Source: JBPRGG01 sp051418075 (lineage in GTDB: Bacteria; Bacteroidota; Bacteroidia; Cytophagales; Cyclobacteriaceae). From it: DNA of 64,000 bases. The stretch is taken from the NCBI GenBank assembly GCA_051418075.1, contig JBPRGG010000111.1, forward strand, positions 13,489 through 77,488, written 5' to 3'. The notes under the pieces were generated by a model. That model saw only the letters and a program-made list of their open reading frames with translations, had not been told where the DNA came from and did no database searches. Positions 7,668-17,246 of the stretch are shown here, piece after piece. Position 1 is the stretch's first letter, and every line of letters begins with the position of its first letter. The translations under genes were made by a program, and so were the position numbers.

Positions 7668-9422
7668 TTACTGGGATTTATCTGCCGCTTTTAGTTGTTC
7701 CAATTCTTCACTCATTGCTTTTAACTGAAGGGCATGTTGTGATTCCAGTTGCTTGATTTGCTCCTTATAGGCATCTTCTCTGTGAGTAGATTCCTGCAAA
7801 AGCTTATTAATTTCATTTTGTTTCCGGTGCATTTCTTCCTGTGTGGCCTCCAGTTCCTCCATATTCTGCCTCATTTCTTCTTCCTGTGATTTCATTTCCT
7901 CCGACCGTTGCTGAGATTCTTCCAGCAAACGCTTGGTCCTTACATTGATCTTCATAGATGAGAAGGTAGATGCAATCACCTCACTTACCTTTTCCACAAA
8001 TTCTATTTCAAACTTTTCAAAATGATCAAATGAAGCCAATTCGACAATCCCTTCAATTTTATCATTTACTTTCAAGGGCACTACCAATATACTTTTCGGG
8101 TTAGCACCACCCAGTCCGGATCTGATAAAAATATAATCCTGAGGAATTTCCAGCAGATAAATTGTTTCTCCTTCCCGGTAACATTGTCCTACCAGGCCCT
8201 GTCCAATGGCCACTTTTTTCTGCACATGTTTCACCCGGTCGAAAGCATAACAACCAATCAGTTCCAGGAAAGGGTTTGATTCATCTTCATCATTAAAAAT
8301 AAATAATCCTCCCTGGTTAATATTCAGATATTTTACCAGACCAGATATAAAATGCAGACCTAAAGATTTGATATCATCATACTTACGGCTGATCTCAGCA
8401 AACCGGGCCAGTCCCTCAGTGGTCCAGTTCCTTTTTCTGTCTTCTTCTGAAATCAGCTTCAGTTTATTCCTCATCTGTACCAGGGCATTGCCTAAGATAT
8501 CCTTTTCACTGGTAGGTTTAAACTGGAAGTCAAAATTGCCCTCTCCAATACTTTGAGCAAAGTTACTGGCGCTGTTCAGGTTCAGGCTCAGTTGGTTACT
8601 GCCTTTTACTATTTCTCCAATTTCATTATCTTCATAATTAATCTGCTCGGTCAATTCTCCCAAAGAGAGCTTCTGCAACAATTCTGTTGGCTGTTTTAAT
8701 GCACCAACTACTGATCGGATAAGTCGCAAAGCTGATAAAACGGCAACAATTAAAGTAAATATAATAATCCCGAACAGGATATTATTGGTTTGCTTGAGTT
8801 TTTGATTTATACTGTCAATATCTGCTTTCATCTGTTCCTGATTGTAAGCCAGCAAAGGTTCCAGGCATCTTCTCACACGCCCCTGTATACTACTTAATTT
8901 AGATACCATTGGTACAAGAACTTGCCTTTCCTGGTTAGCTATTCGCTCATAGTTTTCTACAAACAGGGAATCCCGGCTGGATAAGTTGGTGCCATTAACA
9001 TAATTATTCAAGATCCAATCATTAACTTCCAGCTCCTTTTCCCGGTAAAGATCAACAGCTTGATGCAATGAATCAACCAGGCTAACAACAGAATCTGAGA
9101 AAAAGGCTTTCTTCTGGTCGATAATTTTCAGATTAGGAAAAATATCATTGGCCCATCTTGCCTCCCGTTCCCACTGCCAGGCAGTATCTTTTCTGATCAC
9201 ATTGCCTCTGAGGGAAAATGCCTGCCGGTTGATATCACTATTGATACTGGTCAGTGCTGTTGTCAATGGAAACTCATATTTCATCAACTGACTACTTTTC
9301 TGACTAATTTTATTGTTTTGATAGAATACCAGGGCAGAAAAAAAGATCAGTATGAGTAGAAGGGTGGCTGCAAACAGAATCACCTGAGACTTTATCAATT
9401 TCGGGTTAAAATATTTTTTCAT
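7668..9422 (-). CDS. Membrane sensor with HAMP, GAF and coiled-coil but no kinase domain
   Basis: A 584-residue inner-membrane protein. One transmembrane segment (about 13-32) and a second (about 215-237) flank a helical extracytoplasmic sensor of roughly 180 residues. A HAMP-like linker (about 238-320) and a GAF domain (about 340-490, with NINQGGLFIFND and GQGLVGQCYREGE) follow. The C-terminus is a long glutamate- and glutamine-rich coiled coil (about 495-580). No histidine-kinase, cyclase, EAL or HD output domain is present, and the frame ends cleanly with a strong terminator, so this does not look like a truncation. It lies 174 bp downstream of a multi-PAS kinase on the same strand, so a partnership through the coiled coil is plausible but inferred. 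Confidence 0.8.
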   Translation of the reverse strand: MKKYFNPKLIKSQVILFAATLLLILIFFSALVFYQNNKISQKSSQLMKYEFPLTTALTSINSDINRQAFSLRGNVIRKDTAWQWEREARWANDIFPNLKIIDQKKAFFSDSVVSLVDSLHQAVDLYREKELEVNDWILNNYVNGTNLSSRDSLFVENYERIANQERQVLVPMVSKLSSIQGRVRRCLEPLLAYNQEQMKADIDSINQKLKQTNNILFGIIIFTLIVAVLSALRLIRSVVGALKQPTELLQKLSLGELTEQINYEDNEIGEIVKGSNQLSLNLNSASNFAQSIGEGNFDFQFKPTSEKDILGNALVQMRNKLKLISEEDRKRNWTTEGLARFAEISRKYDDIKSLGLHFISGLVKYLNINQGGLFIFNDEDESNPFLELIGCYAFDRVKHVQKKVAIGQGLVGQCYREGETIYLLEIPQDYIFIRSGLGGANPKSILVVPLKVNDKIEGIVELASFDHFEKFEIEFVEKVSEVIASTFSSMKINVRTKRLLEESQQRSEEMKSQEEEMRQNMEELEATQEEMHRKQNEINKLLQESTHREDAYKEQIKQLESQHALQLKAMSEELEQLKAADKSQ

Positions 9423-9596
9423 ATTAAAAAAACTTAAACAACTTAAACAAACGTGCAGAATTATTTCGGAAAAAAAGCGATTATATGGGGAAAGAAAAAG
9501 TCAAAGGTCAGATAGAAATTACATTACTCATTTTTAAATAATGATTCCGCTAAATTCATGATAATCAACTTTATGAAAAGCGCAAACAGTGCCTAT

Positions 9597-12500
9597 TTAT
9601 GAAGGCATTTTATTAGGAAGTGTGATATAAAATGCAGTTCCCTGATTAGGTTTACTATCAACTTTAATTTCTCCACCCAGCTTCATTATGGCTTGTCGAA
9701 CAATATACAGCCCTATTCCTGAACTCTGAGCTTTATCTGTGGCCTTATAGAACATGTCAAAGATCTTGTTTAGGTGATTCAAAGAAATCCCCAGGCCATT
9801 ATCTGATATCACAATATCAACCTTATCCATATGGATATCTAATTTTATCTCCAGGTAATTTATTTCTACATAAGGATTTAAATATTTTATAGAATTGGAA
9901 ATCAAATTCCTGAAAATCTCAAATATTCTTACTTTGTCATTATAAAATTTACCTTCACTGATGGATATACGCTTTTCAATGTGATCAAAATTTGGCAAGT
10001 AATTAAGCTCGTTCAGGCAATTTTCCACTATCTGGTTGAAATCTATTTCCTCGATATTGATCTCGGTATTCAGATTCTTAGAGTGACTTAATATATCACG
10101 AATGAAGTTATCCAGTTTCAAGATCCTTTCCTCAACCATTTTAAGGTATTGATCAGAAATTGCTGGCTCTGACTCCATTTTTATCAAATTTATAAGGCCC
10201 TGAACCGAACTTAAAGGGGCTCTTAAATCATGAGATACTTTATAAACAAAATTATTCAGTTCGGAATTTCTGATCTTTAATTCTTCTTCTGTCAGTTTAT
10301 TGACCGAAATATCTCTTACCACAGCAAAGATCAGGTTTTGACGAGGAATTGGAATAGCATTCCAGGATAGCCATTTAAATGATCCGTCCTGGCATAGAAA
10401 TCTATGCTGAAACAAGGAAAGCGACTCTCCTGCCTGTAATTTGGCATGGGCCAACCGTGTAATTTTCTGTTCTTCCTTATGCACAAAATTTATCCAGGGT
10501 TGATTAATCAGGTCCTGAACGGACCAGCCCAGGGTTCTGCTCCAGGCTGGATTAATCTGTTTGAAAAATCCATCAAACCCGGCTACTGCTAACATGTCCA
10601 GGGAATAAGTATAAAGCCTGTCCCGTTCTTCTTCAGCCTCCTTTTTGCTGGTAATATCCTGAACTACAGTGATCAACTCCTTTTGATCATTCATGGGAAT
10701 ATTGGTCAGTGAAACAATTTTTCGTTTTTTTTCACCTGTTACAATATTTATATTATCCCAATGCATCCGGGCAAAATCACTACTCCTCATATCCTGCCTG
10801 ACCCTTTCCTTTAGTTCTTCCCTGTATTTCTGATTGGGAAACAGACATTGATATAAATCTGACAACCGGGTGTTGATCACATCTGCCGGAAATTCTATGA
10901 TCTCCAGGAATTTTTTATTACAATAGTCAATTTTTTCAGATTTAAAAGGCAGGACCGAGATACCTACAGGTAGGTTGTCCATGATATTCTCTATAAAATC
11001 ATTGCGCTCCTTTAACTTATTCTGGGCATTTATCCGTTGTGTGATCAGCTCAGAATAGAATACTACTCCGCCTATCACCCCTGATTGTTCATGCCAGGGC
11101 CGGGTTTGCCATTTAATATAATCATACTTCCCATCCGGTTTTTTGATTCTATCAAGGTCTTTATGCATGACTTCCCCTTTCAGAGTTCGCTGGTAAATAT
11201 TCTTCCATTGGCCAGAAATATAAGGGAACACATCAAAATGAGATTTACCAATAATATCTGTTCTTTGCAGGCCATAATCCACCATGAAGCGGTCGCTGAC
11301 CATCAGGTACCTCATTTTATTATCAAAAACAGCAACCGGATTGGGATTGTGTTTCAGGATATATCTGAATCTTTCCTCATTGGCTTTCAACTTTAATTCT
11401 GCTTTTTTCCTGTTGCTGATATCCCGTGAAATGTTGAGTATATGAGGAACACCATTCAGATGAATGACCCGGGCAGACATTAACCCGGTGATAATGGTAC
11501 CATCTTTCATCACAAATTCAGCTTCAAGGTTATTAACAAACCCCTCTTTTTTCAGCTGATTCACCAATGTTTTCCGGTCGGTATGATCCCGCCAGATCTT
11601 TATCTCAGCGGAGGTTTTACCTATGACATCTTCAGCCTTATATCCGGTAATCCGGGTAAATCCTTCATTTATTTCTATGTATGAACCATCTTCAAGTCTA
11701 TTGATATTAACAGCGTCAGGACTGGTCTGAAAGGCCAACCTGAACCTTTCCTCCAGTTCTCTAAGTTTAGCTGCCTGCTGATAGGCCTGGGTTATATCCC
11801 GAAAAACCAGAATCGCTCCTAAAACTGTTCCATCTTCCTTTATAATAGGAGCGGCACTATCAGAAATATTATAAGTAGTACCCTGTTTTGAAATCAATTC
11901 CGTATCCTCTGGTAAATTAATTTTTTCCCGGTGATCCAAAATATCTTTCAGAGGAATATCCACTGGCAAATTAGTGATGACATTTCTTAATCTAAAAATT
12001 TCAGAAATATGCTTATCCAAAGCCTGGCTTAATAAATAACCAGTTAGTTTTTCTGCTACCGGATTCATATTAGTAACCATTCCGCGGTGATTTACTGTGA
12101 TTACTCCATCACCCAGACTACGCAGCGTGGTAGTCAGATTTTCCTGTTGCTCTTTCAGCCGCTCCTTAGCCTGGTACTCCCGGGTAATATCACGTAATAT
12201 GTTTCCTATCCAGTAATCATCCTCCTCCAGCATTACAAAGGTGGAAATTTCAATGTACTTGGTTTCTCCTGATTTAGTGACAATTTTATTTTGATAGGTT
12301 TGGGGCAGGCTTTTCAGATTTTGACCTTCGTACATTTCCCGGGATTTCTGTTTTAACCAGGCATAATTTTCTTCGGTTCGCTGGCCTGGACTGGCTAGCA
12401 GGAATTGCACATCCCAAATTTTCAGATGTAGCACTTCACTGGAGGAGTAGCCCGTAATAGCTGTCATTGCTTTATTCCAGTCTATTACCTCAGCCCTGCC

Positions 12501-12947
12501 GTTTGTGATCACTATGCCATCACCAGACTGCTCCATCAAACTTCGAAATTTCTTTTCACTGGACTTGATTTGCTGCTCTTTTTCCTGGCGATCAGTTAAA
12601 TGTAATGAGTTCACCTCCCCTGCCTGAATCACCTTTACAAAACCAGCGCCTCCGGTTATATGTCCATTTTCATCGAATAAAGGTTCAAAATCTCCCTTCA
12701 GACTGATCTTCTTACATTTCGGATCAGCTGTGACCTTAATTTCATAGCCTGTAATGGTTTTATTATCAAAAATTGACGACATGCAATCCAAATTCTCCTG
12801 GTCCATTAAAGACTTCAGGTTTTTACCTATCATCATTGCCTGATCCAGCTCAGTATGGACATACAGATATTTATTCCAGCTTAAAATGCAGAACTGAAGA
12901 TCAAAGGCGACAAAGCCTATTGTTTGACTACCCTCTATAGTTTTCAA
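9597..12947 (-). CDS. Multi-PAS sensor histidine kinase without membrane segments
   Basis: A 1116-residue cytoplasmic signalling kinase. Six to seven PAS/PAC units can be followed by repeated motifs such as WNKAMTAITGYSSSEV, ITVNHRGMVTNMNPVAEKLTGY, NEGFTRITGYKAEDVIGK and NPAWSRTLGWSVQDL. They are followed by a HisKA domain with phosphoacceptor in KVSHDLRAPLSS (about residue 895) and an HATPase domain with DNGLGISLNHLNKIFDMF and GIGLYIVRQAI. No receiver domain is fused and no response regulator is adjacent, so it is an orphan. The chosen start is TTG, because the first PAS-like sequence begins about ten residues later. The kinase-less GAF receptor follows and may be co-transcribed. Signals are unknown; PAS domains may bind haem, flavin or small ligands. 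Confidence 0.9.
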   Translation of the reverse strand: MKTIEGSQTIGFVAFDLQFCILSWNKYLYVHTELDQAMMIGKNLKSLMDQENLDCMSSIFDNKTITGYEIKVTADPKCKKISLKGDFEPLFDENGHITGGAGFVKVIQAGEVNSLHLTDRQEKEQQIKSSEKKFRSLMEQSGDGIVITNGRAEVIDWNKAMTAITGYSSSEVLHLKIWDVQFLLASPGQRTEENYAWLKQKSREMYEGQNLKSLPQTYQNKIVTKSGETKYIEISTFVMLEEDDYWIGNILRDITREYQAKERLKEQQENLTTTLRSLGDGVITVNHRGMVTNMNPVAEKLTGYLLSQALDKHISEIFRLRNVITNLPVDIPLKDILDHREKINLPEDTELISKQGTTYNISDSAAPIIKEDGTVLGAILVFRDITQAYQQAAKLRELEERFRLAFQTSPDAVNINRLEDGSYIEINEGFTRITGYKAEDVIGKTSAEIKIWRDHTDRKTLVNQLKKEGFVNNLEAEFVMKDGTIITGLMSARVIHLNGVPHILNISRDISNRKKAELKLKANEERFRYILKHNPNPVAVFDNKMRYLMVSDRFMVDYGLQRTDIIGKSHFDVFPYISGQWKNIYQRTLKGEVMHKDLDRIKKPDGKYDYIKWQTRPWHEQSGVIGGVVFYSELITQRINAQNKLKERNDFIENIMDNLPVGISVLPFKSEKIDYCNKKFLEIIEFPADVINTRLSDLYQCLFPNQKYREELKERVRQDMRSSDFARMHWDNINIVTGEKKRKIVSLTNIPMNDQKELITVVQDITSKKEAEEERDRLYTYSLDMLAVAGFDGFFKQINPAWSRTLGWSVQDLINQPWINFVHKEEQKITRLAHAKLQAGESLSLFQHRFLCQDGSFKWLSWNAIPIPRQNLIFAVVRDISVNKLTEEELKIRNSELNNFVYKVSHDLRAPLSSVQGLINLIKMESEPAISDQYLKMVEERILKLDNFIRDILSHSKNLNTEINIEEIDFNQIVENCLNELNYLPNFDHIEKRISISEGKFYNDKVRIFEIFRNLISNSIKYLNPYVEINYLEIKLDIHMDKVDIVISDNGLGISLNHLNKIFDMFYKATDKAQSSGIGLYIVRQAIMKLGGEIKVDSKPNQGTAFYITLPNKMPS

Positions 12948-13134
12948 AAAAAATCAATTTTTTATTTGGCGAATTCGCCTTTCCAAAGTAAAAATGATCT
13001 CTGGCATAAAAGCGAGTGGCGACAATTAATATTACAAAATAATCAGCTGAAAACAAAGATTAAGGAAGATTATTTGGCCCAATAACAACCGATTCATTAC
13101 AAGGTTATTAAAGTAAATTAAGTTAAATTAAAAT

Positions 13135-13443
13135 ATGAAAAATTATAAAACTCCTTTAACTGAAAAACTAGAAACCCTGGCATCAGAAGGCTATCAAGAT
13201 CAGTTCATTTTCAGCGACAACAAGCTAAAAAACAACCAATCCGGCCAAATCTACGGGCCGGAAGACCTTGAAATTATAAAGATGTTCCGATTTGAAGGTG
13301 AATCCAACCCGGCTGATATGTCCATTCTTTATGTATTGGAAAGCAAAAAGGGAGAAAAAGGCACCTTGGTGAACGCTTATGGCACTTATGGTGATCACGA
13401 GCTAGACGAATTCATTAAAAAACTAGGACGAAGAAAAATATGA
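13135..13443 (+). CDS. Small conserved Bacteroidota protein of unknown function
   Basis: A soluble 102-residue protein with no signal peptide or membrane segment. From memory it resembles short Bacteroidota proteins (pattern YRFEG-x2-x-P-x3-x-LY...G-x-x-x-AYG) often labelled phosphoribosylpyrophosphate synthetase-like, although no PRPP-synthetase motif is visible and that label should not be trusted. Here the matching stretch is MFRFEGESNPADMSILYVLES at about 45-65. Its stop codon is directly adjacent to the stop of pyrB on the other strand, with no intervening base. The upstream 187 bp gap is shared with the divergent kinase gene. Confidence 0.75.
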   Translation: MKNYKTPLTEKLETLASEGYQDQFIFSDNKLKNNQSGQIYGPEDLEIIKMFRFEGESNPADMSILYVLESKKGEKGTLVNAYGTYGDHELDEFIKKLGRRKI

Positions 13444-14370
13444 TTAACTTTTGCTGCTAGCCAGTAAATAAAGTACTGCCATGCGAATGGCCACACCATT
13501 TTCTACCTGATCCAGGATGATAGAATGGTCGGAGTCCGCTACATCACTACTGAGTTCTACGCCCCTGTTAATTGGTCCGGGATGCATGATCGTTATTTTC
13601 TTTTTTACCTGTTGCAGCAACTTCAGGTTGATACCATAATATAATGAGTATTCCCTGAGAGAGGGGAAATACTTGATCTGTTGCCTCTCCAGTTGAATCC
13701 GCAGAACATTTGCCACATCACACCATTCCAGGGCTTTTTTCACTTCCAACTCTACCTTTACCCCAAGTGCACCTATATATTTAGGTAATAAGGTATTGGG
13801 TCCGCACACCATCACTTCTGCCCCCAGTTTTTGCAAGGCAAAAATATTGGATAGTGCTACCCGGCTATGCAAAATGTCGCCAATGATGGCTACTTTCAAT
13901 CCATGAAAGGTCCCGAATTTCTCCCTGATGGAGAAGGTATCTAACAGGGCCTGGGTGGGATGTTCATGGGTACCATCTCCGGCATTAACTATATTGGCAT
14001 TGATATGTTTGGCCAGAAAATGAGGGGCACCGGGGCTGGAATGACGCATAACGATCATATCTACTTTCATGGCCAGAATATTATTCACCGTATCCAGCAA
14101 TGTTTCCCCTTTTTTGACAGAACTGGTAGAAGATGAAAAATTGATCACGTCAGCTGACAACCTCTTTTCAGCCAGTTCAAAAGAAAGTCTGGTTCTGGTT
14201 GAATTTTCAAAAAACACATTGGCTATGGTGATATCACGGAGAGAAGGCACTTTTTTAATGGGACGATTGAGTACTTCTTTGAAATTATCAGCTGTTTCAA
14301 AGATCAGGGAAAGATCTTCCTGGTTTAAATTTTTTATTCCCAATAGGTGCCTTACACTAAGTTGGCTCAT
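13444..14370 (-). CDS. pyrB: Aspartate carbamoyltransferase catalytic subunit
   Basis: PyrB condenses carbamoyl phosphate and aspartate to carbamoylaspartate, the first committed step of pyrimidine synthesis. The 308-residue length is standard. The carbamoyl-phosphate loop ENSTRTRLSFE (about 52-62), the active-site HPTQALLD (about 133-140) and MHPGPINRGVE (about 263-273) are all intact. It follows pyrR by 31 bp on the same strand. No pyrI regulatory subunit is present, consistent with regulation through PyrR rather than allosteric zinc subunits. Confidence 0.97.
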   Translation of the reverse strand: MSQLSVRHLLGIKNLNQEDLSLIFETADNFKEVLNRPIKKVPSLRDITIANVFFENSTRTRLSFELAEKRLSADVINFSSSTSSVKKGETLLDTVNNILAMKVDMIVMRHSSPGAPHFLAKHINANIVNAGDGTHEHPTQALLDTFSIREKFGTFHGLKVAIIGDILHSRVALSNIFALQKLGAEVMVCGPNTLLPKYIGALGVKVELEVKKALEWCDVANVLRIQLERQQIKYFPSLREYSLYYGINLKLLQQVKKKITIMHPGPINRGVELSSDVADSDHSIILDQVENGVAIRMAVLYLLASSKS

Positions 14371-14401
14371 GCATTTTGATTTTAAAAGTAAAATACAGTT
14401 A

Positions 14402-14956
14402 TCATGGGTTAACTTGCATTTTATCCACCAGCCAGATATTATCTTCAGGCATACCCTGCTCTTTCCATTCTACCAATACCCTTTGTGACAAAATGGTGTT
14501 GACATGTTTACCAACATAATTAGGTTCAATAGGAATATCCCTGCTGTACTTCCGGTTTACCAAAACCAATAATTCTACCTTTCTGGGTCTCCCAAAGGAG
14601 TTCATTGCATCCAGACCGGCCCTGGTGGTTCTGCCAGTAAAAAGTACGTCATCAATCATGATCACATCCTTATCCTCAATGATGAAGGGGATCCTGGTAG
14701 CATTGGCTTTGATAGGAAAATCTCTTCTGCGAAAATCATCCCGGTGGAATGTAGCATCCAGATAGCCCAATGAAATTTCTTTTTTCAAAAAATGCTGCAA
14801 ATGGGCTTTAATTCTCTCGGCCAGGTATATGCCCCGGGGCTGAAGTCCCAACATTACCGCATTTTCAAAACAGTTATGATTTTCCATCAGCTGATGGCAC
14901 AACCGATTAATGGTAATGTTTAGCAAATGACTATCTAAGATTAACCTTTTTTGCAT
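14402..14956 (-). CDS. pyrR: Pyrimidine operon regulator / uracil phosphoribosyltransferase
   Basis: PyrR binds pyr mRNA in a UMP-dependent way in Gram-positive bacteria and also has uracil phosphoribosyltransferase activity. The PRPP-binding motif DVIMIDDVLFTGRTTRAG is complete near residue 100. The frame can be extended 16 codons upstream to 15004, but homologous sequence begins at MQKRLILDSHLLN, so the ATG at 14956 is preferred. pyrB follows directly. An RNA attenuator upstream of pyrR could not be recognised in the 60-bp gap, so the regulatory mode in this organism is open. Confidence 0.93.
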   Translation of the reverse strand: MQKRLILDSHLLNITINRLCHQLMENHNCFENAVMLGLQPRGIYLAERIKAHLQHFLKKEISLGYLDATFHRDDFRRRDFPIKANATRIPFIIEDKDVIMIDDVLFTGRTTRAGLDAMNSFGRPRKVELLVLVNRKYSRDIPIEPNYVGKHVNTILSQRVLVEWKEQGMPEDNIWLVDKMQVNP

Positions 14957-15016
14957 AGTTGGCAGCAAATATAGTGAATCAATTGATTGGAGGAAGTAGA
15001 TCAAGTATGAAAATGT

Positions 15017-16555
15017 TTATTTATACCTGATCTTGTTTACATAAAACACTTCTCTTTTGCGGGAATTGGATTCGCTGATGCGCTTGATATCCTGCACACC
15101 ATAAGCGTAAAAATAATCGTCATACCATTGATTCAGGCCACCCACCTCACTGTCGTTATCATCTGCTACTTCATTCTCAAACTTCAGGGCAATATCATCA
15201 AAGGATTTACCTTCCAGTACTTCATCCCCTTTGATAATCTTGGAACGGATTACATTTTCATAAATATAAAGCAACACCAGCTTGTCCCTTTGCTGATCCA
15301 CATTGACAAATTTTTCCAGATTAAAGCTGATTACATCATTGATCTCGAAACTGTTATCCCATAAAAGTTTGCCTTTGGAATCAAAACCAATTACGACTGC
15401 ATGGGTGTAGCGGTAACCGGCAAATACATTCTGAAAATAAAATGGGGAGGCATAATGAAAACTGCCCCAGCCTAACCTGTCGCTGCGGTTAGAGTAGGTA
15501 GTGTAATAAGCTTCGCCCAGCATCACATAGGTTCCATCTTTCCGTTCCAGGATGTCATGCACCAGCAACCGGTAATTAAACCGGATTTTCTTTCCTTTAA
15601 TTCTTCTTCTTTCAATCCTCTTTTTAACCCGTTCCTGCCGCCGTGCTTTCATATAATTGAAAAAATTCTCCAGATCGGCATAATTATAATAGGTCACGTG
15701 CTGCTCCCCATTCACATCCAGTTTGGCTATAAAAATGCCGCGGGAATAACTCTCTTTTCCTCTGCGGGCAGTTTTTATCTGGGAATAGGTGCCGGCTATG
15801 AACTGTTGCCCGTTAGTTAAAGTGGAGGACTGACCATACAATAGGTTGTAATCATTATCCGGCTTAATGGTGCGGTTGATCAGTAATTCACCCTTCTGGT
15901 CAAAGGTTTTAATGGCAATGGTATTGCGTTTATCAAAGGTTCTGGTAGTGATAAGGACCCGGAAAATTTCTTTCTCGTCATCTACTTCCACCTGGATCAG
16001 TTCACTGCGATCCATATAAAAACCAGGCAGCACAATCAGCTTTTCCTGGGGTAAATCATATAGAAATACAGTTGGCCGATAATTGACATATCCTCCAAAA
16101 ATGGCAGATCCACCTACCATTTCAAATTCTGTAAGGTTAATGGGAAAGGTTTTTTCAATGGTCAGAATTTTAGGTTTCCGGTCGGGTAAAGCAAATTCAA
16201 ACAAGGTAAGATCATCCTTGGCATAGGGGCCGTTATTGAATAAAAGATAAATTTTTTCATTGTGGTAATCATATCCGGTAAAATAAAACTTATAGTCCAC
16301 ATAAAAGGTGTCTACCCACTCTTCGTTCAGGGCCGTATCCAATTTTACCATCTGCCATTGATGGTCTCCGTTTCGGTTACGCTCCTTGGTTTCTCTGACC
16401 AAAATCAGGCCTTCTTCGGAGGCAGGAATCACCTGAAAATAATTATCATATGGTTCAAGTTCTATTTCATACCGTTGTGGTTGCACAATTTGTCCCCACA
16501 CCGGCACTATTAACAATACCCAACAAGCAATAAATAAAATTTCTTTGATTTTCAT
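15017..16555 (-). CDS. Exported protein of unknown function, probably beta-propeller-like
   Basis: A 512-residue protein with a clear signal peptide (hydrophobic 5-20, cleavage after VWG or nearby). The mature part alternates short beta-strand-like segments rich in tyrosine, lysine and aspartate, with motifs such as GLILVRETKERNRNGDHQWQMVKLDTAL, reminiscent of WD-type or propeller repeats. A very basic patch (about 300-325, many RR and KK pairs) is unusual for an exported protein. It ends 60 bp before the pyrR start on the same strand. I do not recognise a named family; outer-membrane or periplasmic location is inferred. Confidence 0.75.
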   Translation of the reverse strand: MKIKEILFIACWVLLIVPVWGQIVQPQRYEIELEPYDNYFQVIPASEEGLILVRETKERNRNGDHQWQMVKLDTALNEEWVDTFYVDYKFYFTGYDYHNEKIYLLFNNGPYAKDDLTLFEFALPDRKPKILTIEKTFPINLTEFEMVGGSAIFGGYVNYRPTVFLYDLPQEKLIVLPGFYMDRSELIQVEVDDEKEIFRVLITTRTFDKRNTIAIKTFDQKGELLINRTIKPDNDYNLLYGQSSTLTNGQQFIAGTYSQIKTARRGKESYSRGIFIAKLDVNGEQHVTYYNYADLENFFNYMKARRQERVKKRIERRRIKGKKIRFNYRLLVHDILERKDGTYVMLGEAYYTTYSNRSDRLGWGSFHYASPFYFQNVFAGYRYTHAVVIGFDSKGKLLWDNSFEINDVISFNLEKFVNVDQQRDKLVLLYIYENVIRSKIIKGDEVLEGKSFDDIALKFENEVADDNDSEVGGLNQWYDDYFYAYGVQDIKRISESNSRKREVFYVNKIRYK

Positions 16556-16626
16556 TATGATGCACCCAGATTTTATTCAGGTTAATTTCAGTCTATGTTA
16601 AAATAACAAAATGATCAAAAAATAAT

Positions 16627-17046
16627 TCAGGATGCCGGATTGTTTTCACTCAGGCTCATGATGATACCAAAAGCCTCCCGCTTCACAGGCATCACTGACA
16701 ATCTTGAATTTCTTATTAAATACATGTCTTGTAAACGATCATGCTGTTTAATCTGTTTTAAACTAACCGGCTGTTTTAAAGCAGTTTCCACAGCCAGATC
16801 TACGGCTACCCAGGCCGGATCATCAGCTGTTGGATCAGGGAATGACTCTTTCACTACCCGGGCCAGGCCCACCACCTCTTTGCGTTTTCCACTGTGATAA
16901 AACAGGACCAGATCATTCAGTTTCATATTCGTGAGATGATTACGGGCCTGATAATTTCGTACGCCATCCCAATGGTCCTTTCCCAGTTCGGAGAATTTTT
17001 GCCAGGAATATGTCTGAGGTTCCGTTTTAACTAACCAATAATTCAT
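16627..17046 (-). CDS. EVE-domain protein
   Basis: A 139-residue single EVE domain, a PUA-like fold related to YTH that binds modified bases in nucleic acids. The family start MNYWLVKTEPQTYSWQ and the following WDGVRNYQARNHL (about 26-38) are present, as is MKLNDLVLFYHSG. Length matches the usual 135-160 residues. It stands alone, 71 bp before the exported protein gene. Homologues occur near restriction or conflict genes in some genomes, but nothing of that kind is next to it here. Confidence 0.93.
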   Translation of the reverse strand: MNYWLVKTEPQTYSWQKFSELGKDHWDGVRNYQARNHLTNMKLNDLVLFYHSGKRKEVVGLARVVKESFPDPTADDPAWVAVDLAVETALKQPVSLKQIKQHDRLQDMYLIRNSRLSVMPVKREAFGIIMSLSENNPAS

Positions 17047-17246
17047 TAACTCAGCTATTTTTTTCAGATCTAATGATTCTGTGATAATTTTGAAAATACT
17101 ATTTTCGCAAATATTGTTTATTAAAGGTAAAGTTAATTCTGAAAATATTTAGAAAAAAAGTCATTTAATGACATCTTATTTACAGGAAATTTTAAAGTAT
17201 TTCCTATCCATTAATTTTTTTATTATACTCCAAAAACCATTTAGAA

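Noticed and set aside
14956..15004. Longer N-terminus for PyrR
   Set aside because: The extra 16 residues are unlike the family and similarity begins at the methionine encoded at 14956.
16627..17046. EVE protein as part of a defence island
   Set aside because: No restriction, nuclease or toxin genes are nearby; neighbours are an exported protein and a PolX-like gene.
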